Source: VXPQ01 sp965232485 (GTDB taxonomy: Bacteria; Bacteroidota; Rhodothermia; Rhodothermales; VXPQ01). From it: a stretch of 64,000 nucleotides of DNA. Positions 6,994-16,259 of this stretch are shown piece by piece. Below the pieces are notes generated by a model. It saw only the letters and a program-made list of their open reading frames with translations. It had not been told where the DNA came from and ran no database searches. Positions within the stretch are counted from its first letter, which is position 1. Each line of letters begins with the position of its first letter. The DNA lies in assembly GCA_965232485.1 (NCBI GenBank), contig OZ246975.1, positions 2,232,001 to 2,296,000 of the forward strand. Reading direction: 5' to 3'. The position numbers were made by a program, and so were the translations under genes.

Positions 6994-9900
6994 ATGTCCA
7001 GCCCCTTTTCTGTTATCCGTGTAGCGATGGCTTTTCTGGCCGTCTTCGCATTGATCGCTGCTCCTCTTGCGCAAGCCCAGACGACCGGCAAAATAGCCGG
7101 AACCGTCATCGACGCTTCCAACGGCCAGGGACTTCCTGGCGTAAACGTTGTCATAGTCGGCACCACCACGGGCGCCGTAACCGATGCGGACGGGGACTAC
7201 TTCATCATCAATGTGTCCCCTGGCGCATACGATCTTCAGGCGAGCAGCATCGGGTTCGCGACGACCACGGTGCAGAACGTGGGAGTGCATGTGGACCAGA
7301 CCACTACCATTGATTTCGATCTGGCCGAGGAGGTTCTGGAAGGCGAAGAAGTGATTGTGCTCGCCGAACGCCCGCTGGTCGAGCAGGACGTCACAGGCAG
7401 CGTGCATCGTTTGAGCGCCGAGGCGCTTTCCCGTACGCCCATCCAGAACATAGACGATATCCTTGCCCAGCAGGCGGGGGTTTTCAATACGGGGTACACG
7501 GCATACCTTCGAGGGGGCGTCCAGACCGAGGTCAATTATCAGGTGGACGGCACGTCGCTCAATAGCGGATTGCTTTCGGACAACTGGCAGCGCATCAATA
7601 CCACCGCGATTCAGGAAGTCTCGGTGCTGACGGGCGGCTATAACGCGGAATACGGGAACGCCATGTCGGGCGTCGTAAATGTGGTGACCTACGAGCCGAG
7701 CGCATTTTCCAGGAATTACGGCGGCGCGCTCAATTATCGTCTTCGCCCGGGGGGACAATACCACTGGGGAGACAATATGTATAGCCAGGACCTCTGGAAA
7801 TACACCAACTTCGGTATGAGTTACTGGCAGACCCAGTTGGAGACCGAGGCCAACCGGAACTCATACGCCGAATACTTCCGGCGATTTTATGGGTGGGACG
7901 GTACGCGCGTGCCTACGGCGAACGAGTTGCTGGATACCTATCGGCAGCAGATCACCCCGTCGGACGTGCTTGCGAATTATGCGGAACGCATGCAGCACGA
8001 AGTGGAGGGCTCCGTATGGGGGTCGCCTGTGAACCGTATGACGTTCCTCGTGTCGGGGAGATACAAGCGGGGCGTGAACATATTTCCGCAATCCAACGCC
8101 TATAACCCGGAATACAACATTCAGACCAAGTTGGGTTACCATTTCAGTCCGGGCAAAAAGCTGACGCTCAATGTGACGAACGGGTGGTACCACAGCAGTA
8201 CGCTTACCGAAAGCAACTGGAACAACACCACGACCTCGCAGGAGGCTCGCTGGCAGCCCAATGCGGACGTGCGGGACCCCTACGACGGCAAAGCGTACGC
8301 CCCGTGGGGGGGATACTGGCTTAAAGGACCCGAGGAGAAAAGGTTCAATGTCGGGACGCTGACGTGGGATCATACGCTGAATCCCCGCACCTTCTACACG
8401 GTCTCGCTTTCCTACCTGCGAGACTACACCACCTCGTTGCAGGAATACGACAAGCTGAATACGAACACGGAAACAGTGCGCTGGGGGGATAGCTGGTTCG
8501 ACCTGGCGGGCAATTTCCGTCTGGAGGCGCGCCAGATCCAGGTGAACAACTACAGCGACAGTCGAGTCTGGACGAGCAAGGCGGATATTACGAGCCAGTT
8601 GCACAAGTCGCACCAGGTCAAGGCGGGCGCCGAGGTGAAACTCTACGACGTCGATTACCAGCATTACTACATGGAATTTCCGGCGGGGGACGTCTGGCAT
8701 CTCGACAACGTGTTCGACGGCAATCCCGCGGAAGCCGCCCTCTATGTGCAGGACAAGATGGAATACGAGGGCATCGTGCTGAACGTGGGCGTTCGTTTCG
8801 ACGCCTTTAATTCGCGGACCATGTATTCGCCGAATATTTACGACCCTCTGCTCTTCCAGACGCATAACGGCGGAGACGGCACGCATCCGAGCAACATTGC
8901 GCCGATCTGGCAGGCGCACCGGCCCGGGAAGGACTGGTTTGCCTTCAGGCAGGATTTCCGCGACGCTTTTCCGGACAATTGGCAAGATCTGCAGACGGTG
9001 TCCAGCGAATGGAAGACGGCGCTTTCGCCCCGGCTTGGACTGTCGTTTCCGATTACGGAGAATTCCAAATTGCGTTTCAGTTACGGGCACTTCAACCAGC
9101 GTCCTTCCTGGGTTTCGCTCATGGGTTTTCCCACCAGCTGGTACGACGCCGCGCCGTACGCCACGGTGCGCATGGACCAGTGGCAGGGGTGGTATGGCCA
9201 TCCGGGCCTGAGCTACGACCGCACGATTCAATACGAGCTCGGCTTTACGCAAAACTTCTTCGATTTCGCCCGCCTCGACCTGGCCGCCTATTACAAGGAC
9301 GCCAGTCGCCTGACGCGCTTTTCGTATAACGGCACGTACAACCGCAACGGCGGCGGGTTTGCGTCCACGGGTTGGGGGGCGGGCAACAGCGCCGGAAGCA
9401 CCTGGTCGCGCACCCGAAACATCGCCAACGATGGGCACGACAACATCTTCTATACGAACAATGGCTTCAAGGACATTCGCGGCATTGAAGTCGTGGCGGA
9501 GAAGATTTTCACGGGTCGCTGGGCGGCGCGCGCCGCGTTCGATTTCTCCACGACGACCGGCGGGTCCGCCGGCTTCGTGCAGTACCGCGAAGACGGCTCG
9601 ACGGTGAATCAACCGCACTCCTACGAGGAAACCAAGGGGACGTGGCTGTCCAGTTATATTATGAAGGGCAACCTGAGCTACGTAACGCCGCAAAACCTGG
9701 CGCGGGGCGCGCTGGGAGACGTTACCCTGGGCTTGTACCACGAATACTTTGCGGGGCCCCAATACACGTATTATCCAACGGACTACCAGGGCGTTCAGAC
9801 GCCGAACAACAAACGCTGGTTTCCGCACCATCGCACGGACCTGACCTTCAACAAGCAGGTTTCCGTAGGGAATTTCCGTCCGTTGATTGGCGTGGAGGTG

Positions 9901-10080
9901 TTCAACCTCTTCAACTACAAGGACAAGATCCTGCTGAATGGCGACAATCTGGAGCAATGGGAGGAGAACGGAGAACTGCCCAAAATCACGAAGTCGGGCG
10001 AGGACAATCTCTGGTTCTTCTACAACGCCGTCAGCAATCCGCGCCGCATGATCTATTTCACGGTTGGCCTGAAGTTTTAG
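6994..10080 (+). CDS. TonB-dependent receptor with carboxypeptidase-regulatory-like domain
   Basis: A 1028-residue outer-membrane receptor. The chosen start (ATG 6994, MSSPFSVIRVAMAFLAVFAL) begins directly with a signal peptide cleaved near AQAQ; the frame extends 35 codons upstream without sense. Residues about 28-115 form a carboxypeptidase-D regulatory-like beta-sandwich (GTVIDASNGQGLPGVNVVI ... ITNVSPGAYDL type). A plug domain follows (TPIQNIDDILAQQAGV, YLRGGVQTEVNYQVDG, VLTGGYNAEYGNAMSGVVNVVT), then a long beta-barrel that ends in an aromatic strand (MIYFTVGLKF). No SusD-like lipoprotein follows, so it is not a standard PUL pair. It is followed by a T9SS-sorted protein and a PorV-like protein on the same strand, and the three may form one surface system. 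The substrate is unknown. Confidence 0.9.
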   Translation: MSSPFSVIRVAMAFLAVFALIAAPLAQAQTTGKIAGTVIDASNGQGLPGVNVVIVGTTTGAVTDADGDYFIINVSPGAYDLQASSIGFATTTVQNVGVHVDQTTTIDFDLAEEVLEGEEVIVLAERPLVEQDVTGSVHRLSAEALSRTPIQNIDDILAQQAGVFNTGYTAYLRGGVQTEVNYQVDGTSLNSGLLSDNWQRINTTAIQEVSVLTGGYNAEYGNAMSGVVNVVTYEPSAFSRNYGGALNYRLRPGGQYHWGDNMYSQDLWKYTNFGMSYWQTQLETEANRNSYAEYFRRFYGWDGTRVPTANELLDTYRQQITPSDVLANYAERMQHEVEGSVWGSPVNRMTFLVSGRYKRGVNIFPQSNAYNPEYNIQTKLGYHFSPGKKLTLNVTNGWYHSSTLTESNWNNTTTSQEARWQPNADVRDPYDGKAYAPWGGYWLKGPEEKRFNVGTLTWDHTLNPRTFYTVSLSYLRDYTTSLQEYDKLNTNTETVRWGDSWFDLAGNFRLEARQIQVNNYSDSRVWTSKADITSQLHKSHQVKAGAEVKLYDVDYQHYYMEFPAGDVWHLDNVFDGNPAEAALYVQDKMEYEGIVLNVGVRFDAFNSRTMYSPNIYDPLLFQTHNGGDGTHPSNIAPIWQAHRPGKDWFAFRQDFRDAFPDNWQDLQTVSSEWKTALSPRLGLSFPITENSKLRFSYGHFNQRPSWVSLMGFPTSWYDAAPYATVRMDQWQGWYGHPGLSYDRTIQYELGFTQNFFDFARLDLAAYYKDASRLTRFSYNGTYNRNGGGFASTGWGAGNSAGSTWSRTRNIANDGHDNIFYTNNGFKDIRGIEVVAEKIFTGRWAARAAFDFSTTTGGSAGFVQYREDGSTVNQPHSYEETKGTWLSSYIMKGNLSYVTPQNLARGALGDVTLGLYHEYFAGPQYTYYPTDYQGVQTPNNKRWFPHHRTDLTFNKQVSVGNFRPLIGVEVFNLFNYKDKILLNGDNLEQWEENGELPKITKSGEDNLWFFYNAVSNPRRMIYFTVGLKF

Positions 10081-10086
10081 TCCGCG

Positions 10087-10123
10087 GCGCACGGGGGGAC
10101 GGAAGCGCCGTCCCCCCGTGCGC
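10087..10123 (+). terminator. strong stem-loop after the TonB receptor gene
   Basis: GCGCACGGGGGGACGG (10087-10102) pairs perfectly with 10108-10123 across a 5-nt loop. It begins 7 bases after the receptor stop codon and is followed by a poor U-tract (TTGTTC). It could terminate or attenuate transcription, or protect the 3' end of the receptor mRNA before the next gene. Confidence 0.7.
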
Positions 10124-10170
10124 TTGTTCGCATACCAGTCTGGAACCTGCAAACCAAGTTATCCCCCGTT

Positions 10171-12207
10171 ATGAATGCATTACACGCCATACCGCGCCTT
10201 TTTGGCGCCGCCGCAATGGTTTGCAGCCTGTTGCCGGGAATCATAGCTGCTCCGGCCTCCGCCCAGGCCGTGTTCGATTTCAAGGATCTGACGCGCGCCA
10301 GGCTTTGGGCCCGCCTGTGGAATTCGGGCGGCGTGGGGCAGCCGACGCTGGGGGGCCAAGAGTACTACAAGTACGATTATCCGGGCCATGCGCTGGGCAG
10401 CAACGTGAACGATCATGGCGGATGGCTCCTTTGGTCCGGGTACATGACGTGGGCGGACATCGACGGCATCGGGTATCCGTTCCGCGTCCTTCTGGCGTAC
10501 GACCACAACCCGACGTTCATCTCTCCGGTCGAAGGCACGAAGCTTATTGAGAACTACAACATGGCGGACCCGTCGCTGAAGGCGGAAGAAATAATCACGG
10601 GCGCGCATCGCATCAACGAGTACGACGTCCGGGTCGATTTTCGCGCGCTCGCCTGGAGTTATCCGGACTACGACGACTTCATCATTCAGGAGTACACGTT
10701 TACGAACGAGGGCAGCAGCGCCATTACGAACTTCCGGTTCGCTCCGACGGGCGCCATGAATATTGCGCTGCCTATTACCGGCAGGTCGGACGACGACGTG
10801 TACGAATGGGATATCGAGCACGAGGCGTTCTACTTTCGGGACGGCGTGGAGCGGGACGGCGACACGGCCAATCCCGCGCCGCCCCGACCATTCGGATTCA
10901 CGAAGAGCGACCTCGGCGAGCCGGCCGATCTCGACGCGCCCAGCGCCATCAACCACGAGTTCCTTGCGCCGCAGTACTTCACGTACTATTGGCTGGACAA
11001 GCCGGAAAAATCCGACCCGTCCGAGCGCGATCACATGAACATCGTGGACAAGGCCAATCTGAACCAGCACTCGAACCGCATTCAGGACGATCCGCTGAAC
11101 GACAATCCCGAGGTAGACTTCGACACGGATAACTACATCTATCAGTCGCTGACGTACGATCAGCCGTTGCCGCCCGAAACGGAGGATGGGCAATCGCTCG
11201 CCGCTGAGGCAGCGCGGCTTGGGCTTACGACGCGTCCCCGGGGACGGTACGAATACCACATAGATTATATCTATGAGACGGGCCCTTACGAGATGGCGCC
11301 GGGCCAGTCCCTGAAATTCGTGCTGGTCGTGGCGGCGGGCATGATGGATATGAAATACGTTGCGGAAGGCGGACTCGAAAACGAAGCGCGTTTGCCCGAG
11401 GGCGGCGTCAGGTTGTGGGAGCATGTGGACGCGGCCCAGGCATTGTACGACCGCGGTTACGAAGCGCCGGATCCTTCTCCCACGCCGACGAACGGCAACA
11501 ATTCGTTGACGCTGACGCCCATTCCGCTGGGCATAAAGGTGCAGTGGCCCGCCATCCCCGACTCGTACCGGGATCCGGATTACAACGTCAACGATGTGGC
11601 GGGCTACCGGGTGTACCGCTCGACGCATCGCAACATCGGTCCCTGGACGATGATTGCGGATATCCCCGTCAATGCGGCGGAAATGGAGAACGGGATGGTA
11701 ACCTACGATGACTCCGGGCTGGAACTGGGGGTCGGCGTGTACTACACCGTGACGAGCTACGACACGGGACACGATACCCCGTGGCCAGGAGATCCGAGCA
11801 TAACCAGCCTGCCTTCGCTGGAGAGCGGGCAGGTCAATGTCAATGTGGATCCCGTATATCCCCAGGCCAAGCCCAGCGATAACCTCGACGATATTCGGGT
11901 ATATCCGAATCCTTTCTTCCAGCACAGCCAGCTTCTCGGGGAGGGAGAGCGCTACCGCATCGAGTTCGTGAATATCCCGGCGCAATGCACCATTCGCATC
12001 TATACGCTTGCCGGGGAACTGGTTCGCGTAATCGAGCACACGGACGGCAGCGGCGACGAAGCTTGGGGGTCGCGGGCAACCGCAGATTATCAGGTCAACG
12101 AGTATTTGCAGCGCGTGGCGCCGGGCATATACCTGTTCCATGTAGAGTCGCATGTTCCAGGACACGAAGGCGAAAGCAAAGTCGGCAAGTTCGTCATTGT
12201 CAAGTAA
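10171..12207 (+). CDS. secreted protein with fibronectin-III-like region and T9SS C-terminal sorting domain
   Basis: A 678-residue secreted protein of unknown activity. It has a signal peptide (LFGAAAMVCSLLPGIIAAPASAQ). The first 440 residues form a large region rich in aromatic and acidic residues, seen in proteins encoded beside TonB receptors in Rhodothermota. A fibronectin-III-like domain spans about 455-560 (VAGYRVYRSTHRNIGPW ... GVYYTVTSYD). The C-terminus has the type IX secretion pattern: IRVYPNPFF near 575, CTIRIYTLAGELVRVIEH and GIYLFHVES ... GKFVIVK at the very end, typical of type-A sorting domains. It lies between the receptor and the PorV-like gene, fitting a protein that crosses the outer membrane with the help of a PorV-type shuttle. 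Confidence 0.75.
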   Translation: MNALHAIPRLFGAAAMVCSLLPGIIAAPASAQAVFDFKDLTRARLWARLWNSGGVGQPTLGGQEYYKYDYPGHALGSNVNDHGGWLLWSGYMTWADIDGIGYPFRVLLAYDHNPTFISPVEGTKLIENYNMADPSLKAEEIITGAHRINEYDVRVDFRALAWSYPDYDDFIIQEYTFTNEGSSAITNFRFAPTGAMNIALPITGRSDDDVYEWDIEHEAFYFRDGVERDGDTANPAPPRPFGFTKSDLGEPADLDAPSAINHEFLAPQYFTYYWLDKPEKSDPSERDHMNIVDKANLNQHSNRIQDDPLNDNPEVDFDTDNYIYQSLTYDQPLPPETEDGQSLAAEAARLGLTTRPRGRYEYHIDYIYETGPYEMAPGQSLKFVLVVAAGMMDMKYVAEGGLENEARLPEGGVRLWEHVDAAQALYDRGYEAPDPSPTPTNGNNSLTLTPIPLGIKVQWPAIPDSYRDPDYNVNDVAGYRVYRSTHRNIGPWTMIADIPVNAAEMENGMVTYDDSGLELGVGVYYTVTSYDTGHDTPWPGDPSITSLPSLESGQVNVNVDPVYPQAKPSDNLDDIRVYPNPFFQHSQLLGEGERYRIEFVNIPAQCTIRIYTLAGELVRVIEHTDGSGDEAWGSRATADYQVNEYLQRVAPGIYLFHVESHVPGHEGESKVGKFVIVK

Positions 12208-12252
12208 CCGCAGCGCGTTTCTGCAACACCCCTTTTACCAGAGGATGATATC

Positions 12253-13290
12253 ATGAAATCGATTCCTGTATGGAAAGCCTTCTCCTTGTTGCTCACGGGG
12301 CTGTACTTGCTTGACGTGTCGTCGGCGTATGCTCAGAACGTGCGTACGGCGGCGGGTATCGATCCGCCTGCGTTTCAGCGGACCGCGCAGACGGGCTTCC
12401 AGTTTCTGCATCTCCCCACGACGGCCCGGAACGCCTCCATGGCCGGCATACATGTAGCGAGCGGCGACGTCACAGCGGCGTTCAATAACCCTGCTAATCT
12501 GACGGCTATCGACAACATCGATTTTGCGGTCAGTCATATCAGTTACGTCGCTGACATTCAGTACAACACGGGGGCCGTTGCGAAGAATTTTGGCGTATGG
12601 GGCGTATTCGGCGTGCGCGTGGCTTCCCTGGACGCCGGGGAGATGGTGCGCACGGAGAACGTGCTGGACGAAGTGGCGAATACGACCAGCCGGAGCGGCG
12701 ATCTGGGCACGTTTACTGCGGGCAACCTGCTGGTGGGCCTTACCTACGCCCGCGCCATCACGGACCGGCTTTCCGTGGGCGGGAACGTCAGTTACATTCA
12801 GGAGAGCCTGGCGGAGACCGAGGTGAACAACCTCAGCATTGACTTTGGGGTGTATTTCAATACGGGGTTCCGCAGTCTGCGCCTTGCGCTGGTGGCGAAG
12901 AATATCGGTCCCGACGCGGAATACGTAGGTTTTACCGAGGTTTTCGGGATTCCGCAGAGCGTGCGCATGCCGATCGACTTCCGTTTCGGGATCGCGTACG
13001 ACTTTCTGGGCAGCGAGGCGACGCCGGGGCAATCCCGGCTCAGCGGCTATCTCGAAGGAGTCCATCCGAACGACGGCCCCGAGCGGGTGCACGCGGCGCT
13101 TGAATATGAAGTGCTCGGCATGTTCGCTGCGCGCGGCGGATATCGCATGAACTACGACGAGCAAGGGCTTACCGCGGGCGCCGGCGTCAATTTCTCGACG
13201 ATCGGCTTCAATGGCCGATTCGATTATGCATACGTGGACTACGGTCGGCTTTCGTACACGCATATTCTGACGCTGGGCATTGGCATCTGA
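12253..13290 (+). CDS. PorV/PorQ-family outer-membrane protein
   Basis: A 345-residue FadL-fold outer-membrane beta-barrel. Signal peptide MKSIPVWKAFSLLLTGLYLLDVSSAYAQ. The diagnostic N-terminal block is FLHLPTTARNASMAG followed by SGDVTAAFNNPANLTAI, shared by PorV and PorQ, and the last strand (YTHILTLGIGI) is barrel-like. PorV is the shuttle that carries T9SS cargo to the attachment complex. Its position 46 bp after a gene whose product ends in a T9SS sorting domain supports that role here. A GAGG ribosome binding site lies about 10 bp before the ATG. The paralogous porin at 51206-52759 is only distantly similar. Confidence 0.85.
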   Translation: MKSIPVWKAFSLLLTGLYLLDVSSAYAQNVRTAAGIDPPAFQRTAQTGFQFLHLPTTARNASMAGIHVASGDVTAAFNNPANLTAIDNIDFAVSHISYVADIQYNTGAVAKNFGVWGVFGVRVASLDAGEMVRTENVLDEVANTTSRSGDLGTFTAGNLLVGLTYARAITDRLSVGGNVSYIQESLAETEVNNLSIDFGVYFNTGFRSLRLALVAKNIGPDAEYVGFTEVFGIPQSVRMPIDFRFGIAYDFLGSEATPGQSRLSGYLEGVHPNDGPERVHAALEYEVLGMFAARGGYRMNYDEQGLTAGAGVNFSTIGFNGRFDYAYVDYGRLSYTHILTLGIGI

Positions 13291-13379
13291 CCCTGTTCCG
13301 GCGCTGCGGGTCTTTGCGCCCCGCCATCGGCGGCGTCGGTATTGCCGGATGCTGCGCTTGATCGACTGTACGAAAGAAC

Positions 13380-14312
13380 ATGGGAGCCGTAACGATCGTA
13401 GGGAGCTATGTGGTCGCCCTTGTGGTAGATACGGACCGGCTTCCGGTCGCCGAAGAGACGGTCATTGGCTGGAACTACCATGAGACGCATGGCGGGAAAG
13501 GGTCCAATATGGCGGTCGCGGCGGCCCGACTGGGCGCGGACGCGCGTTTCCTCGGTAAAATAGGCCGTGATCGTTACGGGGAGGCTTTCCTTGAGTTGTT
13601 GCGGGAAGAAGGTGTTCGCGAAGAACATGTGCTGTACGCCGAGACAACGCCTACGGCCACAGGATTCATCATATCCTGCACCGACGGGCGTAATATAATC
13701 GTCACGGATCGGGGCGCCAACGGGGATTTCTCGCCCGATGACATAGCTTCGCACAGCGACCCGATCATTCGTGCCGACGTGATCGTTTCCCCCCTCGAAA
13801 TACCGTTGGACACGGCGTTGGCCGCTGCGCGCGTTGCGCATAGCCACAGCGTATTCGCCATTCTGAATCCTGCCCCGGCGGAAGATTTGCGCAGCCACGA
13901 CCTGGCGTGCGTTTTTGCGCTTACCCCCAATGAAGGAGAGGCGCGGGTTTGCCTTGGATTGCCGCCCGATGATCCGACCCCGGACGAAGACATTGCGGTT
14001 CGCCTTCATCAACTCGGGGTGGAGCATGTGCTCCTTACGCGCGGCGAGAAGGGCGTGTTGTGGGTTTCCGCCGAAGGCGCGCGCGTGATCCCGGCCTTGC
14101 GCGTCAACGTGCTGGATACCGTAGGCGCCGGGGACGCCTTCAATGCGGGGCTTGCGGTTGGACTGAGCGAGAAGCGCTCCATGGCAGAGGCAATCTCGTT
14201 GGGCGTAACGACCGCTTCGCTTTCGACCGAGGCCCGCGAAACGATTCAGTCGTATCCGCATCGCGATGCAGTGTCCCGTCGATATGCGGAAGTGTTATCC
14301 TCCATTGTCTGA
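13380..14312 (+). CDS. PfkB-family carbohydrate kinase, ribokinase-like
   Basis: A 310-residue cytosolic sugar kinase. The PfkB signature 1 region reads HGGKGSNMAVAAARLG (residues about 36-52) and signature 2 reads DTVGAGDAFNAG (near 243-254), with the catalytic Asp in the latter. NPAP and LTPNEGEA are typical ribokinase segments. Ribokinase itself is the best guess (ATP + ribose to ribose 5-phosphate), but adenosine- or other sugar-specific members cannot be excluded. It opens a run of co-directional genes that continues with a RhaT-like transporter 27 bp downstream, so the transporter and kinase may take up and phosphorylate the same sugar. Confidence 0.85.
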   Translation: MGAVTIVGSYVVALVVDTDRLPVAEETVIGWNYHETHGGKGSNMAVAAARLGADARFLGKIGRDRYGEAFLELLREEGVREEHVLYAETTPTATGFIISCTDGRNIIVTDRGANGDFSPDDIASHSDPIIRADVIVSPLEIPLDTALAAARVAHSHSVFAILNPAPAEDLRSHDLACVFALTPNEGEARVCLGLPPDDPTPDEDIAVRLHQLGVEHVLLTRGEKGVLWVSAEGARVIPALRVNVLDTVGAGDAFNAGLAVGLSEKRSMAEAISLGVTTASLSTEARETIQSYPHRDAVSRRYAEVLSSIV

Positions 14313-14339
14313 ACGCGCCGCTTCAAATTCGCCCCCGGG

Positions 14340-15359
14340 ATGGATCTCGTATCAGGATTTTTGCTTGTGTTGGTCGCCGGCGTATTGCAGGGTACGTTCG
14401 TTCTTCCCATGACCCTGACGCGAGACTGGGCATGGGAGCATACCTGGGCCACATTCTCGTTCTTCGGGATGTTGTTGTTCAATGGCGCGCTGGCCCTGAT
14501 TTTTCTGGGCGACCTTCCTGCGATTTACGCCGCCGTTCCTGTGCGCGACCTGATGACGCTGGGCGTATTCGGCGCGGGATGGGGCGTCGGGGCGGTTCTC
14601 TTCGGCGTGGGCATGGACCGGTTGGGCATGGCGCTTGGCTACCCGATCATCATGGGGCTTATCGCCAGCATGGGGGCGCTTGTTCCGTTGCTTGTTTTTT
14701 ATCCGGGGGACGCGTTGCAACTGCAAGGCCTGATTCTTTTATCGGGGACCGCTTTGGTAATGGTTGGAATCGTGCTGTCCGCGAAGGCCGGGTCGCAGAG
14801 GACGTCCGAAAACGCAACGGGAGCATCTCCGGGTCGTCGCGCTTTCCGGGGGGCGATCATGATCGCTATAGCGGCCGGTCTTTTATCCAGCTTGCCGAAT
14901 GTGGGCATTTCCTTCGGCGCTCGCATGGTGGACGCGGCCATTGCCGCCGGCGTATCGCCTGTGTTTGCGGGCAATGCCGTCTGGGGCCTTTTTTTCGCAC
15001 TCGGATTTCTTGTGAATGCGGCCTGGTGTCTGTTTCTGATGATCCGCAAGGGTTCCGTCGGCGCGTTCGCGGGCCCCGAGGCCGGGCGGAATATTTTGCT
15101 CGGCGCAGCCATGGGCGCCATGTGGATCGGCAGTTTTTACGCATACGGCATGGGTGCGGCGAACCTTGGGACATGGGGCGCGATTCTTGGCTGGCCCATT
15201 TTCATTGCCCTGTCCATCGTCGTGGGTAACCTGTGGGGACTCTGGCGAGGAGAATGGAAAGAGGCCTCGGCCCGTCCCCGCGCACTGCTCAACCGCAGTC
15301 TGATTGTGATGACGATAGCGGTTGTCGTCATAGCCATAAGCAGGTTCTATAGCCTCTGA
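14340..15359 (+). CDS. RhaT-like sugar-proton symporter (DMT superfamily)
   Basis: A 339-residue integral membrane protein with about ten hydrophobic helices. The pattern WAWEHTWATFSFFG, GVFGAGWGVGAVLFGVGMDRLGMALGYPI and GAMWIGSFYAYGMG matches the L-rhamnose-proton symporter RhaT (the E. coli counterparts read KWSWETMWSV, GAMWGIGNINYGLTMRYLG). The gene follows the ribokinase-like gene by 27 bp and precedes the FGE-like gene by 18 bp, so it is part of an operon. No rhamnose isomerase or aldolase is in the window, so the substrate may be another sugar. The start is the ATG at 14340. Confidence 0.78.
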   Translation: MDLVSGFLLVLVAGVLQGTFVLPMTLTRDWAWEHTWATFSFFGMLLFNGALALIFLGDLPAIYAAVPVRDLMTLGVFGAGWGVGAVLFGVGMDRLGMALGYPIIMGLIASMGALVPLLVFYPGDALQLQGLILLSGTALVMVGIVLSAKAGSQRTSENATGASPGRRAFRGAIMIAIAAGLLSSLPNVGISFGARMVDAAIAAGVSPVFAGNAVWGLFFALGFLVNAAWCLFLMIRKGSVGAFAGPEAGRNILLGAAMGAMWIGSFYAYGMGAANLGTWGAILGWPIFIALSIVVGNLWGLWRGEWKEASARPRALLNRSLIVMTIAVVVIAISRFYSL

Positions 15360-15377
15360 GTCAGCCTTCATGAGATC

Positions 15378-16220
15378 ATGATGCGTCGTACAGTAAGATT
15401 TTTTTTGCCCGTGGCCGCGTTCTGCTGTCTGGCCGCGGGTGTTTTCACCGCAGCGCACCGGGACGCCGGCGCCGTAAAAGCGCTTTCTTTACCTCCTGAA
15501 GGTATGGTGGAGATTCCTGACGGCGTTTTTCATATGCAGGTCGAATACCGGTGGCGCGAAGGGTTGACAAACGATACGCTCATGGTGGATGCACATGGAA
15601 TCCGGTATCGTACTACGAGCGCGCTGCATCTTCCGTCGTACTATATTGATCGGACGGAAGTCACAAACCGCGATTACAAGGCATTTCTGGACGCCGCCGG
15701 CTACGAACCCGTATGGCCTGAAAACTTCCTGAAGCATTGGACGGATGGGTCCTATCCGTCCGGCATGGCGGACCACCCGGTTGTCTGGGTGTCTCTGGAA
15801 GACGCCCAGGCCTATGCCGAATGGGCGGGCAAGCGGTTGCCGACGGAGGCGGAATGGCAGAAAGCTGCCCAGGGAACGGACGGACGGACATGGCCCTGGG
15901 GGGGATTGTTCGATCCGCAAAAAGCCAATACCGATTCCGGGGGGACGCTCCCGGTCGGTAGTTTTCCGGATGGCGCAAGCCCGTACGGGGTACTGGATAT
16001 GGCCGGTAACGTATGGGAATGGACCGATTCCTGGCAGACGGACGGGTATCACGAATATTCGTGGTTGCGCGGGGGCAGTTACTTTCATGCGAAGGGAAGT
16101 CTCTGGTATATGCAGGGAGGCCCCGTAGCCGTTTACCAGCGCACGAAATTCTGGCGCATGACGCCCGCGCTCAACCGGACGCCTACGATCGGCTTCCGGT
16201 GCGCCATGGATGTCTCCTGA
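15378..16220 (+). CDS. secreted formylglycine-generating-enzyme-fold (SUMF1-like) protein
   Basis: A 280-residue protein with an N-terminal signal sequence (VRFFLPVAAFCCLAAGVFTAA) and an FGE-sulfatase domain. Recognisable blocks are YYIDRTEVTNRDYKAFLDAAG, HPVVWVSLEDAQAYAEWAGKRLPTEAEW, DMAGNVWEWTDSW and the final GFRCAMD. The catalytic pair of copper-binding cysteines of true formylglycine-generating enzymes is not seen; only the Cys in GFRCAMD is present near that region. Members of this fold often have structural or binding roles. It is in the same operon as the sugar kinase and transporter and is followed 39 bp later by a secreted hydrolase-like gene. No sulfatase gene is nearby, which also speaks against a maturation role. 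Confidence 0.85.
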   Translation: MMRRTVRFFLPVAAFCCLAAGVFTAAHRDAGAVKALSLPPEGMVEIPDGVFHMQVEYRWREGLTNDTLMVDAHGIRYRTTSALHLPSYYIDRTEVTNRDYKAFLDAAGYEPVWPENFLKHWTDGSYPSGMADHPVVWVSLEDAQAYAEWAGKRLPTEAEWQKAAQGTDGRTWPWGGLFDPQKANTDSGGTLPVGSFPDGASPYGVLDMAGNVWEWTDSWQTDGYHEYSWLRGGSYFHAKGSLWYMQGGPVAVYQRTKFWRMTPALNRTPTIGFRCAMDVS

Positions 16221-16259
16221 CCCGACGCCCTGCTTTCATATTCTCCTGTCCACCCTGCC

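Noticed and set aside
7861..10152. 763-codon open frame antisense to the TonB receptor
   Set aside because: The plus-strand receptor has clear family motifs, and the antisense product is Arg/Val-rich without any. High G+C makes long antisense frames common here.
10180..12165. 661-codon antisense frame over the T9SS-sorted gene
   Set aside because: Same reason: the plus-strand product has a signal peptide and a sorting domain; the antisense product shows no recognisable domain.
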